Source of the DNA: Hymenobacter lucidus
GTDB taxonomy: Bacteria; Bacteroidota; Bacteroidia; Cytophagales; Hymenobacteraceae
Direction: 5' to 3'
Assembly (NCBI RefSeq): GCF_020447265.1
Contig: NZ_JAJADR010000012.1
Span: 34,494-98,493 of the forward strand
Length of the DNA: 64,000 nt
In this document: piece after piece, positions 26,077 to 35,130 of the stretch
Position numbering within the stretch: position 1 is the stretch's first letter
Layout of the letters: each line of letters begins with the position of its first letter
The notes under the pieces: generated by a model
The model's input: the letters and a program-made list of their open reading frames with translations, nothing else
What the model was told of the DNA's origin: nothing
The model's database searches: none
Made by a program: the position numbers and the translations under genes

Positions 26077-28050
26077 CTATTCGTCGAAGTCCTGACGCGG
26101 GCGGGGAGCCGGGCTGCCGCCTTCGCTGCGGTTGCCGCCGCGGAAGCCGCCGCCTTCACCGTCACGCTTGCCTTTGTAGCCGCCGCCGTAGCTGCTGCCA
26201 CCTTCGCGGTTACCGCCTTTGTAGCCGCCACCGTAGGAACTGCCACCGTCACGGTTGCCTTTGTAACCGCCGCCGTAGCTGCTGCCACCCCGGTTGCCAC
26301 CAAAGCCACCTTCGCGGTTGCCGCCGAAGCTGCCACCACCCCGGTTGCCCGCGTAACCACCTTCGCGACGCTCGCCAAACGGACGACGCGGCCGGTCATC
26401 ACCGCCACCGCCGAATCCGCCGGGGCCGCGGGTGTTGCCTTCCTGCTGCGCATCGCCTTCCTGGCGGGGCGTAGCAATGTTGAACGATACCGGACGACCC
26501 TGAATCGAAGCGCGGCCCAGCTTGGTCGTGATTTCCTCGGCAAACTCCGAAGGCACTTCCACAAAGCTGAACTTGTCGTAGAGGGCAATATCACCTACTT
26601 TGCTGCCGGTCAGGGCGGTGTTTTCGGCAATCAGGTCCACGATGTCGCGCGGATGCACCCGGTCTTTCTTGCCCATCGTTACGAACAGGCGCGTGAAACC
26701 GGGGCGCACGGCCCCCTGCTGACGGCCGGCTTCGAGACTTTTCTCGGCCTGCTTGTCTTCCTTCATCGTCATACGGAGCAGAGCGGCGGCCACGTCGAGC
26801 GACGTGATATCCTCTTCCTGATCCAGCAGACGCTGCACGCGGGCTACGTATTTCTCCAGCTTGCCCTTCTCAATGATTTCTTTGATCTGAGCCAGGAACA
26901 GCGTGGTTTTCACCTCCGACACATCTTCGAAGGACGGAATCCGCTCCTGCTTGATGTTAGCCTTGGTGAAGCGCATGATGTCGCGCAGCTTGTAGATGTC
27001 GCGGCCACTCACGAAGGTGAAGGCTTTGCCCAGCTTGCCGGCGCGGCCGGTACGGCCGATGCGGTGTACGTAGTATTCCTCGTCGGCGGGCAGGTCGTAG
27101 TTTACTACGGCTTCCACGTTTTCCACGTCGATACCCCGGGCGGCCACGTCGGTAGCTACCAGGATTTCGAGGGTGCCTTTGCGGAATTTATCGAGGGTGT
27201 TCTGGCGCTGCTGCTGGCCCATGTCGCCGTGCAAGCCGTCGGCGAAATAGCCGCGGGCCTGCAACTCAGCCACGCACTCGTCGACCATGCGCTTCGTATT
27301 GCAGAATACGATGGTTGACTTGAGGTTGTACATGTCGAGGATGCGGGACAAAACGTCCTTCTTCATCGGGTTGCGCACCTCGTAGTACATCTGCTCGATG
27401 TTCGTAACGGTCAGCTCCTGGTGGTTGACTTTTACGATCTGCGGATTTTTCTGGTACTTTTTGGTGAGCTCCATGATTGGCTTGCTCATCGTGGCCGAGA
27501 AAAACACCGTCTGGCGTTCCTCGGGCATTTTGCTCAGCACAATCTCGATGTCCTCACGGAAGCCCATGTCGAGCATTTCGTCGGCCTCATCGAGGATGAT
27601 CTTGGTAGCCTTATCCAGCTTCAAAGTACCCCGCTCCAGGTGGTCCATCACGCGGCCGGGCGTACCAATTACGATCTGTACGCCGCGCTCCAGGGCCTGG
27701 AACTGACGGTCGTAGCTCTGACCACCGTAGATCGGCACTACGGCCAGACCACGCTTATACTTACCCAGCTTCTGGATTTCACCCGAAACCTGCACGGCCA
27801 GCTCACGCGTGGGGCACAGAATCAGGACCTGAACGGCTTTGCTGTTCACGTCAACGCCTTCGATGGCGGGAATGCCGAACGCGGCGGTTTTACCGGTACC
27901 GGTTTGGGCCTGGCCAATTACGTCTTTGCCTTCGAGCAGGACGGGAATAGCGGCCGTCTGGATGGGGGATGCTTCTTCGTAGCCGAGGTCCGAAATGGCG
28001 CGCATCATCTCTTCCGAGAGATTCAGCTCTTCAAATTTTACTTTTTCCAT
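26077..28050 (-). CDS. deaD: DEAD-box RNA helicase, CsdA/DeaD-like
   Basis: A 657-aa RNA helicase with Walker A AQTGTGKT (48-55), DEAD (154-157), SAT, and HRIGRTGRAG. A DbpA-like RNA-binding domain follows (about 470-545: GRASIQGRPVSFNIATP at its end), then a 110-residue tail made of Gly-Asn-Arg and Ser-Tyr-Gly repeats (RGGSSYGGGYKGNRDGG repeated). This layout is that of cold-shock helicases that help ribosome assembly and mRNA unwinding. ATG at 28050 (MEKVKFEELN) is the family start; the longer frame to 28134 lies in the leader. The leader is about 170 nt long. Confidence 0.94.
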   Translation of the reverse strand: MEKVKFEELNLSEEMMRAISDLGYEEASPIQTAAIPVLLEGKDVIGQAQTGTGKTAAFGIPAIEGVDVNSKAVQVLILCPTRELAVQVSGEIQKLGKYKRGLAVVPIYGGQSYDRQFQALERGVQIVIGTPGRVMDHLERGTLKLDKATKIILDEADEMLDMGFREDIEIVLSKMPEERQTVFFSATMSKPIMELTKKYQKNPQIVKVNHQELTVTNIEQMYYEVRNPMKKDVLSRILDMYNLKSTIVFCNTKRMVDECVAELQARGYFADGLHGDMGQQQRQNTLDKFRKGTLEILVATDVAARGIDVENVEAVVNYDLPADEEYYVHRIGRTGRAGKLGKAFTFVSGRDIYKLRDIMRFTKANIKQERIPSFEDVSEVKTTLFLAQIKEIIEKGKLEKYVARVQRLLDQEEDITSLDVAAALLRMTMKEDKQAEKSLEAGRQQGAVRPGFTRLFVTMGKKDRVHPRDIVDLIAENTALTGSKVGDIALYDKFSFVEVPSEFAEEITTKLGRASIQGRPVSFNIATPRQEGDAQQEGNTRGPGGFGGGGDDRPRRPFGERREGGYAGNRGGGSFGGNREGGFGGNRGGSSYGGGYKGNRDGGSSYGGGYKGGNREGGSSYGGGYKGKRDGEGGGFRGGNRSEGGSPAPRPRQDFDE

Positions 28051-28228
28051 GACTTTGTTTGATGGAATGGGAGACACTAGCTCTGAAAACAGCTTATTCA
28101 GCGACGTTCCTCTCCCACTCAACAACAACGACAAGCGACGGAAGCAACGGACGGAAGACGAAGGCGGCCAGCCTATTAGATTACTGCAGCCTATGCTGCG
28201 CGGAACATGGCCGTTCTCAATGCGGCTG

Positions 28229-28236
28229 CAAAGGTA
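28229..28236 (-). promoter_or_regulatory. Bacteroidota -7 box (TACCTTTG) of deaD
   Basis: Exact TAnnTTTG on the minus strand, 178 nt before the ATG, implying a leader of about 170 nt. Leaders this long are usual for cold-shock mRNAs. The stretch from here to 28440 contains no other feature I can see. Confidence 0.55.
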
Positions 28237-28440
28237 CGTATTTCCCGCGAGAAAAGATACGTAGCAGGCATTTTAGCTAACTCTTATTCCAAATTGAATT
28301 GAAAACTCGCCTTCCCGGGCTGGATAATAGTGTCCATGCTTCGGGGCGGCTAGTGATAACAGCTGGGCCGTACAACAAGTTCGGCACCCGAAAAACGTAG
28401 GCAGTAATTGCCTGACCGCGGCCTAGGTAGGTATAAACGC

Positions 28441-28468
28441 AAAGAAGCCTGCTTGCGCAGGCTTCTTT
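28441..28468 (-). terminator. Terminator of the cold-shock gene
   Basis: A 12-bp perfect stem (28441-28452 with 28457-28468) and 4-nt loop, 28 nt past the csp stop. Confidence 0.75.
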
Positions 28469-28496
28469 GTTTCACTTACGAGAAGTAAGTTGGTAA

Positions 28497-28688
28497 TTAA
28501 ACCAAAGATACCTTTACGGCATTCAGGCCTTTTTTACCTTGTGCAACGTCGAATTGCACTTTGTCGTTTTCACGAATCTCGTCAACCAAGTCACTTACGT
28601 GAACGAAGATGTCTTGACCTGACTCGTCGGATTTAATGAAACCAAAGCCCTTGGTGTCATTGAAGAATTTTACTGTTCCTGTTTGCAT
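28497..28688 (-). CDS. cspA: Cold-shock protein (CspA family)
   Basis: A 63-aa OB-fold RNA chaperone. RNP1 is KGFGFI (13-18) and RNP2 is DIFVHV (26-31). Length and sequence are typical for Csp proteins that melt RNA structures in the cold or in stationary phase. The codon usage is notably less GC-rich than that of neighbours, as is common for highly expressed Csp genes. Own promoter box at 28796-28803 and a leader of roughly 100 nt. Confidence 0.96.
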   Translation of the reverse strand: MQTGTVKFFNDTKGFGFIKSDESGQDIFVHVSDLVDEIRENDKVQFDVAQGKKGLNAVKVSLV

Positions 28689-28795
28689 GTGGGTAAAGTA
28701 TGGATGTCATTCAAGTAAAGTGTTCATGCAATCTGTCGCAGCTCTTTACAGAACGAATAGCAGAATAGATGAAGCCCGTTATCTTAAACTTGAAC

Positions 28796-28803
28796 CAAAT
28801 GTA
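28796..28803 (-). promoter_or_regulatory. Bacteroidota -7 box (TACATTTG) of cspA
   Basis: Exact TAnnTTTG on the minus strand, 108 nt before the csp ATG. Transcripts would have a long 5' leader, usual for csp genes. Confidence 0.55.
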
Positions 28804-29409
28804 CGCATTTAAGATGGAACGGTTAGCCTTATTCTCCTTTATACCTTTGTTAGCTCGACCTTGCAAACCCATTAAGTGCCCTTTCCAGGCTTTAAATGCC
28901 CATTATTGGCCGATGAATTTCGAAGATTATTTTGCACAGCTCAACCGGTCGGGCACCGACCAAACCCGCAAAACCTGCCTATGCCCTACTGATACCTCCT
29001 ACGCTCGGCGTCAGCTTTGCTGAGTACGCGCAGCTGAAAAGCGCTGGCTCGGGCAGGCGCCAGTCCGGGCCAGCGCAGCCCTCTACACTACCTTCCTTGG
29101 CATCCGAAGTCGCTCAGCGCAGTTATTGGCAGAGCAGGTTGGGCAGTTGTCGGGCCCCTTTGGAACGTTATTTCTGACCCCGGCGGCCGAATTGCGCCAC
29201 GTTTGCTATTCGGGAGCAGTAGAATGTAGTAGGGTACGGCGAGCAAACCAACTCGCCCGGCAGCAACTCCCCGCCGCAGTTACAAGTTATAGCCTTCGTT
29301 GGGTAGCCTCTCCTATAGTATAGGCACAGCTAGCCGATCAATGTAACTCCTGAGGCAATAAGGCTCCTTCCTGATAAGTACCACAGCAGCTAGCTTCGTA
29401 CTCCCCTAT
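28804..29409. other. Gap with no convincing gene
   Basis: About 600 nt. An ORF starting at 28913 (MNFEDYFAQLNRSG) has a protein-like beginning but stops after 36 codons, and a different frame stays open from 28932 to 29177. This could be a frameshifted remnant of a small gene, but I recognise no family. No tRNA, no clear repeat. Confidence 0.4.
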
Positions 29410-29826
29410 ATGACCGACACTCCCGCTTCCTTCCGCTTTTCCCGCCTCCTCACCGTTGTGGCCACGGATATCGACGATCTGAACCACGTAAATAATGTGC
29501 AGTACGTGCAGTATGTGCAGGACACGGCCGTGGCGCACTGGCAGGCAGCGGTGCTGGCTAGTGAGCGGGAACAGTATATGTGGGTGGTGCTGGAGCACCG
29601 GGTGCGCTACCACAAGCCCGCCTTTCTGGGCGAGGAGCTGCGCTGCACCACCTGGGTGGGCACGGTGCGCGGGGCACAGTCGCAGCGCTTCGTGCGCATC
29701 GAGCGGGCCGCCGATGGGGTGCTGCTCTGCGAGGCCGAAACCCAGTGGGTGCTGCTGGAGCCCGCTACGCAGCGGCCCAAACGGGTGACGCCGGAGCTGG
29801 AGCAGCGGCTGCGGGAGGTGGTGTAG
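29410..29826 (+). CDS. Acyl-CoA thioesterase, hotdog fold (4HBT)
   Basis: A 138-aa hotdog-fold enzyme. ATDIDDLNHVNNVQYVQYVQD has the 4HBT active-site Asp/His-Asn signature (Asp24 or Asn25 region), and the rest (HRVRYHKPAFLGEELRCTTWV) follows the standard beta pattern. Such enzymes hydrolyse acyl-CoA thioesters. Single gene, convergent with the pair of small proteins at 29847 and 30359. Confidence 0.9.
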   Translation: MTDTPASFRFSRLLTVVATDIDDLNHVNNVQYVQYVQDTAVAHWQAAVLASEREQYMWVVLEHRVRYHKPAFLGEELRCTTWVGTVRGAQSQRFVRIERAADGVLLCEAETQWVLLEPATQRPKRVTPELEQRLREVV

Positions 29827-29846
29827 GGTGAGCTATAGTACTAATC

Positions 29847-30203
29847 CTACGTTTCTACCCCACCCAAGCTTTGCAAAGCTTCGGCAACTAGTTCCATCAT
29901 GTCGGACTGGCCGGGAGAGGTAGCGAGCCACAGTAGCTTTTGGCCTTCGTACTCCATCTTGAGCAGTTCAATGGCCCGATAACGCGACCTTCTCAGCCAA
30001 CTCACACCGATGTCCTTGGGATGAGTTAATAAGTAAGAATAATCTGGTGCATTATTGGCCGACGGTATTTCAGCAGGAGTGTTCAGTTTCCTACCGACGG
30101 TGAGACTAATTTCTATTTTGTGTCTTCTAAATACTTCTGCCAAGATTTCTTCTCCGGGAGGAAATTGCGCGGCAAACGCAAATGCAACTTTATGTATACC
30201 CAT
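29847..30203 (-). CDS. Hypothetical small protein, member of a local paralogous pair
   Basis: A 118-aa soluble protein of no known family. It is related to its upstream neighbour: VAFAFAAQFPPGEEILAEVFRR aligns with TKFEFAGRRPSLEDILMRVFEK, LLWLATSP with LLDIWSDP, and SLGGVE with GLGGIE at the end. The local GC content is lower than average. Two diverged paralogues in tandem, low GC and an unrecognised family resemble cassettes of immunity or antitoxin genes, but no toxin gene is visible next to them. Confidence 0.72.
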   Translation of the reverse strand: MGIHKVAFAFAAQFPPGEEILAEVFRRHKIEISLTVGRKLNTPAEIPSANNAPDYSYLLTHPKDIGVSWLRRSRYRAIELLKMEYEGQKLLWLATSPGQSDMMELVAEALQSLGGVET

Positions 30204-30358
30204 AGTATTAATCTTGGCCGCTATTATTGACGAACTAAGTTGCGTTCCGCATGATATCGACTACACCAAAAAAATGTAAGTCTACTAAATACACGTTAAC
30301 ACAAAACACAGGCTAGCACAGGGCAGTCAGTTTGGTTGCTAAAGGTACTTGCACCTCA

Positions 30359-30748
30359 TTACTTATTCTTATCCCACCACTTGTATTCTATTCCTCCAAG
30401 ACCTGGCAGAATATCAAATAGCATATTACGTAGAATACGACTTCTGTCGAAGGGGTCAGACCATATATCGAGCAAGCGACGACCCTCAGATTCACCTGTA
30501 AACAAGCTAACCGAGCCGTAGCGCCGAAGCTTACGGGTAGTAATGTCACAAATGGTTGGGTATGCCAGTGACCCTCTATAGCTATCAGGTTCCGCAGGTT
30601 CAGTTAGTTTATTAGACACTCCAACTTGCGGAGTTTGCTCCTGATACACCTCTAGGTGGATGTGGTATTTCTCAAAAACCCTCATTAAAATATCCTCCAG
30701 CGAAGGCCGGCGACCAGCAAATTCAAACTTGGTTATAAACAGGCTCAT
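30359..30748 (-). CDS. Hypothetical small protein, paralogue of the downstream gene
   Basis: A 129-aa protein on the same strand as 29847-30203, with a 155-nt gap. It shares the overall layout (N-terminal FEF-x-PSLEDIL-x-RVFEK, C-terminal LPGLGGIEY) but is diverged. The middle (PTICDITTRKLRRYGSVSLF) corresponds to THPKDIGVSWLRRSRYRAIEL in the partner. Composition is AT-richer than surrounding genes. Function unknown. Confidence 0.72.
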   Translation of the reverse strand: MSLFITKFEFAGRRPSLEDILMRVFEKYHIHLEVYQEQTPQVGVSNKLTEPAEPDSYRGSLAYPTICDITTRKLRRYGSVSLFTGESEGRRLLDIWSDPFDRSRILRNMLFDILPGLGGIEYKWWDKNK

Positions 30749-30882
30749 AGCAGAGCGACTTACAAGGTTATAGGGGGATTTTCTGAGTTGACTATATAGT
30801 GGTCAACCAGCGGCAATCTATGCATTACAGCCGGTTTGCCGACGCTTATCGAGTATCTTGCACCCCGCCTTTCCCTCCCGCA

Positions 30883-33800
30883 ATGCCCGCCACGTTTCGC
30901 ATCTATTCCTCTTCTGCCGGCTCCGGCAAAACCTACCAGCTGACCAAGGAATACCTGAAGTTGGCCCTGGGCTCCGAAGACCCGAGCTACTTCAAGAGCA
31001 TCCTGGCCATTACCTTCACCAACGACGCGGCGGGGGAAATGAAGCAGCGCATTATCAGCGCGTTGCGCAGCTTTGCCTACCCTACCGAGGCCAACCAGGA
31101 CGATACGCTGCTGCGCGATATTGCCCGGGAGCTGGCCGAGGATGGGCTGCTGCCGCGCCACGCCGAAACGCCCGAGGAACAGGAGCAGGAATTGCGGCGG
31201 CGGGCGGCGGCCACGTTTCGGCTGGTGCTCTACCACTACGCCGATTTCGCCGTCAGCACCATCGACTCCTTCGTGCAGCGCATCGTGCAGGCTTTCACGC
31301 GGGAGCTGGGCCTGCCGGCCACGTTTGAGGTGGAGCTGGACGGCGACGCGGTGCTGCAAAGCGCGGTGGCCCTGCTGCTGGACCGCGTAAACCGGGACCC
31401 GAATGCGGCGCTGCTCAGCCGCTCCCTGGCCGACTACGCCCTGAGCAAGGCCGACGAAGGCCGCAGCTGGAACAACCTGAGTGATGAGCTGGTGCAGTTC
31501 GGGCGGTTTCTGTTGAGTGAGCCGGTGCACGAGGCCGTGACGCAGCTACAGAAAATGTCGCTGCAGGACTACCGGCGGCTGCACGAGACGCTGCGCAAGC
31601 GCAAAGAAGTTATTGAGGGCAAGTTTCAGTTGGTGGCGTTGCAGGCCCTGGTGGCCCTGGAAACGGCTGGCGTGACGGAAGCCGACTTGTACCAGGGCAA
31701 AAACGGCATCATCGGCTACTTCACGAAGTGGGAAGAGCGGCTCTTGCCCGACAAAGAAGCCAACAGCTACGTGCGGGCCACGTTTGAGCAGGACAAATGG
31801 TACAGCGGCAAGGTAAAAACCGCCGCCGACAAGCAACGCGTGGACGCCGTGAAGGAGGAAGTGACGCGCTACTACCAGGAGCTGGAAAACCTGCGCGCCA
31901 CGCTCCTTTCTGACTATATTCTAGTGAACGGGATGCTGCCCTACCTGTTTCACGTGTCGCTGCTGAGCGAGCTGAGCAAGGCTGTGGACCAGCTTAGCCG
32001 GGAGCGGGGCGTGGTGCTCATTGCCGAGTTTAACCGCCGCATTGCCAGCATCGTGCTACGGGAGCCGGTGCCGTTTCTGTATGAGCGCATGGGCGAGCGG
32101 TACGTGCACCTGCTCATCGACGAGTTTCAGGACACTTCCGTTTTGCAGTGGAACAACCTGCTGCCGCTGGTGGAAAACGCCGTGTCGACCGGCAACCTCT
32201 CGTTGGCCGTGGGCGACGCCAAGCAGGCTATTTACCGCTGGCGGGGCGGGGAAATGGAGCAGATTCTGCGGCTGCACAAGAACGAGACGGAGTACCTCTA
32301 CGGACGCGTGGCCGACGAGGAGCTGCGCGGCCTGCTGCAGGACCGCTACTTCACCCTCGACCAGGCCTTGCAGGCCGAGCACCTGAATACCAACTACCGC
32401 TCGGCCCCGGAAATCATCGGCTTCAACAATGACTTCTTCGGGCAGGTGAGCCGCACCCACCCGCAGCTGCCGCTGGTGCAGGCTATTTACGATGAGCATT
32501 TCGGGCAACAGTCGCCCGGCGGGGAGGCTGGCCACGTCGAGCTGATCTTTACTGACGACGAGGCCCCGGCCCGGCGCTACGCCCCGGTTTCGGGCGCGTA
32601 TACCGAGGAAATACTGCCCGGCGTGGGCGCCGCGGAAGTGTTTGACTACGAAGCCAGCACGCTTTACCTCACGCTGCAGCTGGTGGAGCAGGCCGTGCAG
32701 GATGGGTTTCGGCTCCAGGATATTGCCGTGCTCTGCCGCCGCCGCGACAGTAGCCGCCGCGTGGCCAAGTTTCTGAAGGAGCGCGGCTACGCCATTATTT
32801 CCGCCGATTCGCTGTCCCTCGAATTCGCCGAGGTGGTGAATCTGCTGGTAGCCTTGTTTCGGGTGCTCAACCAGCCAGCCGACACGCTGGCCCGGGCCGA
32901 AGCCTTGCTGCTCGTTGATAAGGTGGTGCGGCAGCTGGCGCCTACCCCGGCCCGGGCCCGCCACATTGCCACGCTGGCCAATGCCGAGCAGGCCCAGGGA
33001 TTTTTCGATGAACTGCGGGAGCTGGGATACGACGTGCGGGAGCAGGAAACCGGCAACCTGGGCCTCTACGAGCTGACCGAGCGACTGATGGGCACTTTCG
33101 AGCTACTGGGGCGCAACGAGGAAAGTGAGTACCTGTTCCGGTTTCTGGACCTGACGCTGGAATACAGCCTGCGCTTCGGCAATAACCTCAACAACTTCCT
33201 GGCCTACTGGGAGCAGAAGAAAAGCTCGCTCAGCATCAACGCCCCGGCCGGCCGCGACGCTATTACCATTACCACGGTGCACAAGGCCAAGGGCCTGGCC
33301 TACGGAGTGGTCATCGTGCCCTTCGCCGACTGGAGCCTGACGCCCTACCGCGGCACGCTGCTCTGGGGCCAGCTGCCGGCCGATGCTAAGCCCGTGCCGG
33401 AGATGCCGCCGGTGGCCGTCGTCAGCCAGACGCAGGCGCTGCTGCGCACTCCCCTGGCTGAGCAATACACTGGGGAGCTGGAAAAGACGTTTCTCGAAGG
33501 CCTCAACATGCTCTACGTGGCCTTTACCCGGCCCCGCCACCGGCTCTACGTTATCAGCCGCAAGCCCAAGCCCACTAAAGCCGGCAAAGAGCTGGAACTG
33601 ACGGAAGCCGCCGAGCCGGCCAAAACCGTGGCCGAGCTGCTGCACCGGTTTTTGGTGGCCAGCGGCGAGTGGAACGACGAGCGGACGGCCTACACGCTGG
33701 CCAACAGCCACGGCCTCGTGCCGACGCTGAAAACCCGGCAGGCCACCACTCAGCCCTATTCCTTGGCCAACCTGGACAGCGTGCCATGGGAAGAGCGGCT

Positions 33801-34296
33801 GCGGCTGCGCCGGCACGCCAACACGATTTTCGACTTCGATGACCAGCAGGTGCAGCGCGAGTGGAACCGCAAGCTGCACTATGCCCTGCGCCGCCTCGAA
33901 GTGGCTACCGACGTGGAGCGCGTGGCCGCCCAGCTCGTGGCCGAGGGCCTGGTGAGCAGCAAGGAAAAGCCGACGCTGGTGAGCCTGCTGCGCCGCACGG
34001 TGGAAAACCCGCAGCTGGCGCCCTACTTCAGCCCGGCGGTAGCCGTGGAAACCGAGCGGGAAATACTGGTGGGCGGCACCCGGCGGCAGGATTACAAGCC
34101 TGACCGTATCGTGTTTGAACTCAAGGCCGGGACGCTGGCCGGCCGGGTTACGCTGCTCGACTTCAAGATTCCGCCGCCCGAAACCCAGCACCGCCGCAAC
34201 CTGCAGCAGTACGCGGGCCTGTTTCGGCAGCTGGGCTACGCCGAGGTGCAGTGCGTGCTGTATTATTTCGAAACGGAAGAGGTAATTATCTTCTAA
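30883..34296 (+). CDS. addA: AddA-like UvrD-family helicase-nuclease
   Basis: A 1137-aa protein of the RecB/AddA type, which processes double-strand DNA ends for RecA. Walker A is SSSAGSGKT (9-17), the helicase motif DEFQDTS is at 413-419, VGDAKQAIYRWRGG and TTVHKAKGLAYGVVIVPF are further UvrD motifs, and VAFTRPRHRLYV closes the motor. The C-terminal end has a PD-(D/E)XK nuclease region (KPDRIVFELKAG, LLDFKIPP). ATG 30883 is the natural start; the longer frame (30799) crosses the upstream gap. The matching AddB-like gene is at 37744-40719, separated by four genes. Confidence 0.92.
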   Translation: MPATFRIYSSSAGSGKTYQLTKEYLKLALGSEDPSYFKSILAITFTNDAAGEMKQRIISALRSFAYPTEANQDDTLLRDIARELAEDGLLPRHAETPEEQEQELRRRAAATFRLVLYHYADFAVSTIDSFVQRIVQAFTRELGLPATFEVELDGDAVLQSAVALLLDRVNRDPNAALLSRSLADYALSKADEGRSWNNLSDELVQFGRFLLSEPVHEAVTQLQKMSLQDYRRLHETLRKRKEVIEGKFQLVALQALVALETAGVTEADLYQGKNGIIGYFTKWEERLLPDKEANSYVRATFEQDKWYSGKVKTAADKQRVDAVKEEVTRYYQELENLRATLLSDYILVNGMLPYLFHVSLLSELSKAVDQLSRERGVVLIAEFNRRIASIVLREPVPFLYERMGERYVHLLIDEFQDTSVLQWNNLLPLVENAVSTGNLSLAVGDAKQAIYRWRGGEMEQILRLHKNETEYLYGRVADEELRGLLQDRYFTLDQALQAEHLNTNYRSAPEIIGFNNDFFGQVSRTHPQLPLVQAIYDEHFGQQSPGGEAGHVELIFTDDEAPARRYAPVSGAYTEEILPGVGAAEVFDYEASTLYLTLQLVEQAVQDGFRLQDIAVLCRRRDSSRRVAKFLKERGYAIISADSLSLEFAEVVNLLVALFRVLNQPADTLARAEALLLVDKVVRQLAPTPARARHIATLANAEQAQGFFDELRELGYDVREQETGNLGLYELTERLMGTFELLGRNEESEYLFRFLDLTLEYSLRFGNNLNNFLAYWEQKKSSLSINAPAGRDAITITTVHKAKGLAYGVVIVPFADWSLTPYRGTLLWGQLPADAKPVPEMPPVAVVSQTQALLRTPLAEQYTGELEKTFLEGLNMLYVAFTRPRHRLYVISRKPKPTKAGKELELTEAAEPAKTVAELLHRFLVASGEWNDERTAYTLANSHGLVPTLKTRQATTQPYSLANLDSVPWEERLRLRRHANTIFDFDDQQVQREWNRKLHYALRRLEVATDVERVAAQLVAEGLVSSKEKPTLVSLLRRTVENPQLAPYFSPAVAVETEREILVGGTRRQDYKPDRIVFELKAGTLAGRVTLLDFKIPPPETQHRRNLQQYAGLFRQLGYAEVQCVLYYFETEEVIIF

Positions 34297-34332
34297 GGCA
34301 GTTGTTCTCCGCCTAAGCCCAGCACTGGGTAG

Positions 34333-35013
34333 TTACCGAAGCCGCATGAACTTCTTATTATACTGCCGCACGGTTTGCCATTGCTGCTTGCTCCAGCCCG
34401 TGGCCTGGTTGGCCGGCGCTACGGAGTCGCGCAGGGCGCTGGTTATCTTGGCCGCGCCGGGCCCGCCTGTGAGCGGGTCGGTGATGCGGAAGTAAACGCT
34501 GTCGGCAGTGGCTTTGGCGACTTGCATCAGGGTGTAGCGGCCGGCATCCAGGGGCATCAGGTACACGGCGCCGGCCGTGGGCAGCGCGGCTGGGGCGGCC
34601 TCTTCTGCCACCGGAGTGGGGGCCGCCGGAGCAGAGTCCGCAGGAGCAGCAGACGCAGTGGCTCGGGAGGTTTTGCGGCTAAACAGGCCCACGCCAATAA
34701 TAAAGAGCACGCCCAGGCCTAATAGAATCAGCGCCAGATAATTGCTCACCGGTAGCTTGGCGCTGTTTTGCAGGGTGGCCACTGGCGCCTGATACGCGGC
34801 GGGCATTTCCCGTTTTTCCAGCGTCTGCTTGCAGTGGCTGCAATGGGTCAGACTGAATTTGCCCAGGGGAATCAACGGAATCCAGAAGACGTGAAAGTAG
34901 CGCGAGAAGACGGTGGCCGTCACCGAATCTGGTGTGCCGCAGTAGGCGCAGGCGACACCTGGCAAAAGGGCCGCCGACACCCGGCTTTGCCCGAGTCCGA
35001 AGAAAAACAGCAT
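34333..35013 (-). CDS. Zinc-ribbon membrane protein
   Basis: A 226-aa protein with two Cys pairs, CAYC (22, 25) and CSHC (58, 61), forming a likely zinc ribbon. One membrane segment follows (93-111: LALILLGLGVLFIIGVGLF), then an Ala/Pro-rich linker and a C-terminal domain (about 145-226) that has the look of a small beta domain. It resembles zinc-ribbon membrane proteins common in Bacteroidota, of unknown function. It is upstream of no clear partner on its strand. Confidence 0.8.
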   Translation of the reverse strand: MLFFFGLGQSRVSAALLPGVACAYCGTPDSVTATVFSRYFHVFWIPLIPLGKFSLTHCSHCKQTLEKREMPAAYQAPVATLQNSAKLPVSNYLALILLGLGVLFIIGVGLFSRKTSRATASAAPADSAPAAPTPVAEEAAPAALPTAGAVYLMPLDAGRYTLMQVAKATADSVYFRITDPLTGGPGAAKITSALRDSVAPANQATGWSKQQWQTVRQYNKKFMRLR

Positions 35014-35042
35014 AGAGAAGAATGACTAATATGTAAACAACA

Positions 35043-35101
35043 AAGGCGTTAGCAGCCTCCAAACCCGGTTATGCACCAGCTTCGGAGCCTACTAACGCCT
35101 T
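35043..35101 (-). terminator. Imperfect terminator-like hairpin after the M48 gene
   Basis: A 10-bp perfect outer stem (35043-35052 with 35092-35101) and a partly paired inner part. It lies between the two minus-strand genes, downstream of the M48 peptidase gene. Confidence 0.5.
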
Positions 35102-35130
35102 CTTTTGGCAAAGGTTAGTGACGGGCCGGA

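Noticed and set aside
32056..34191. Two long minus-strand frames inside the AddA-like gene
   Set aside because: Antisense to UvrD motifs that are clear on the plus strand; no start region or domain of their own.
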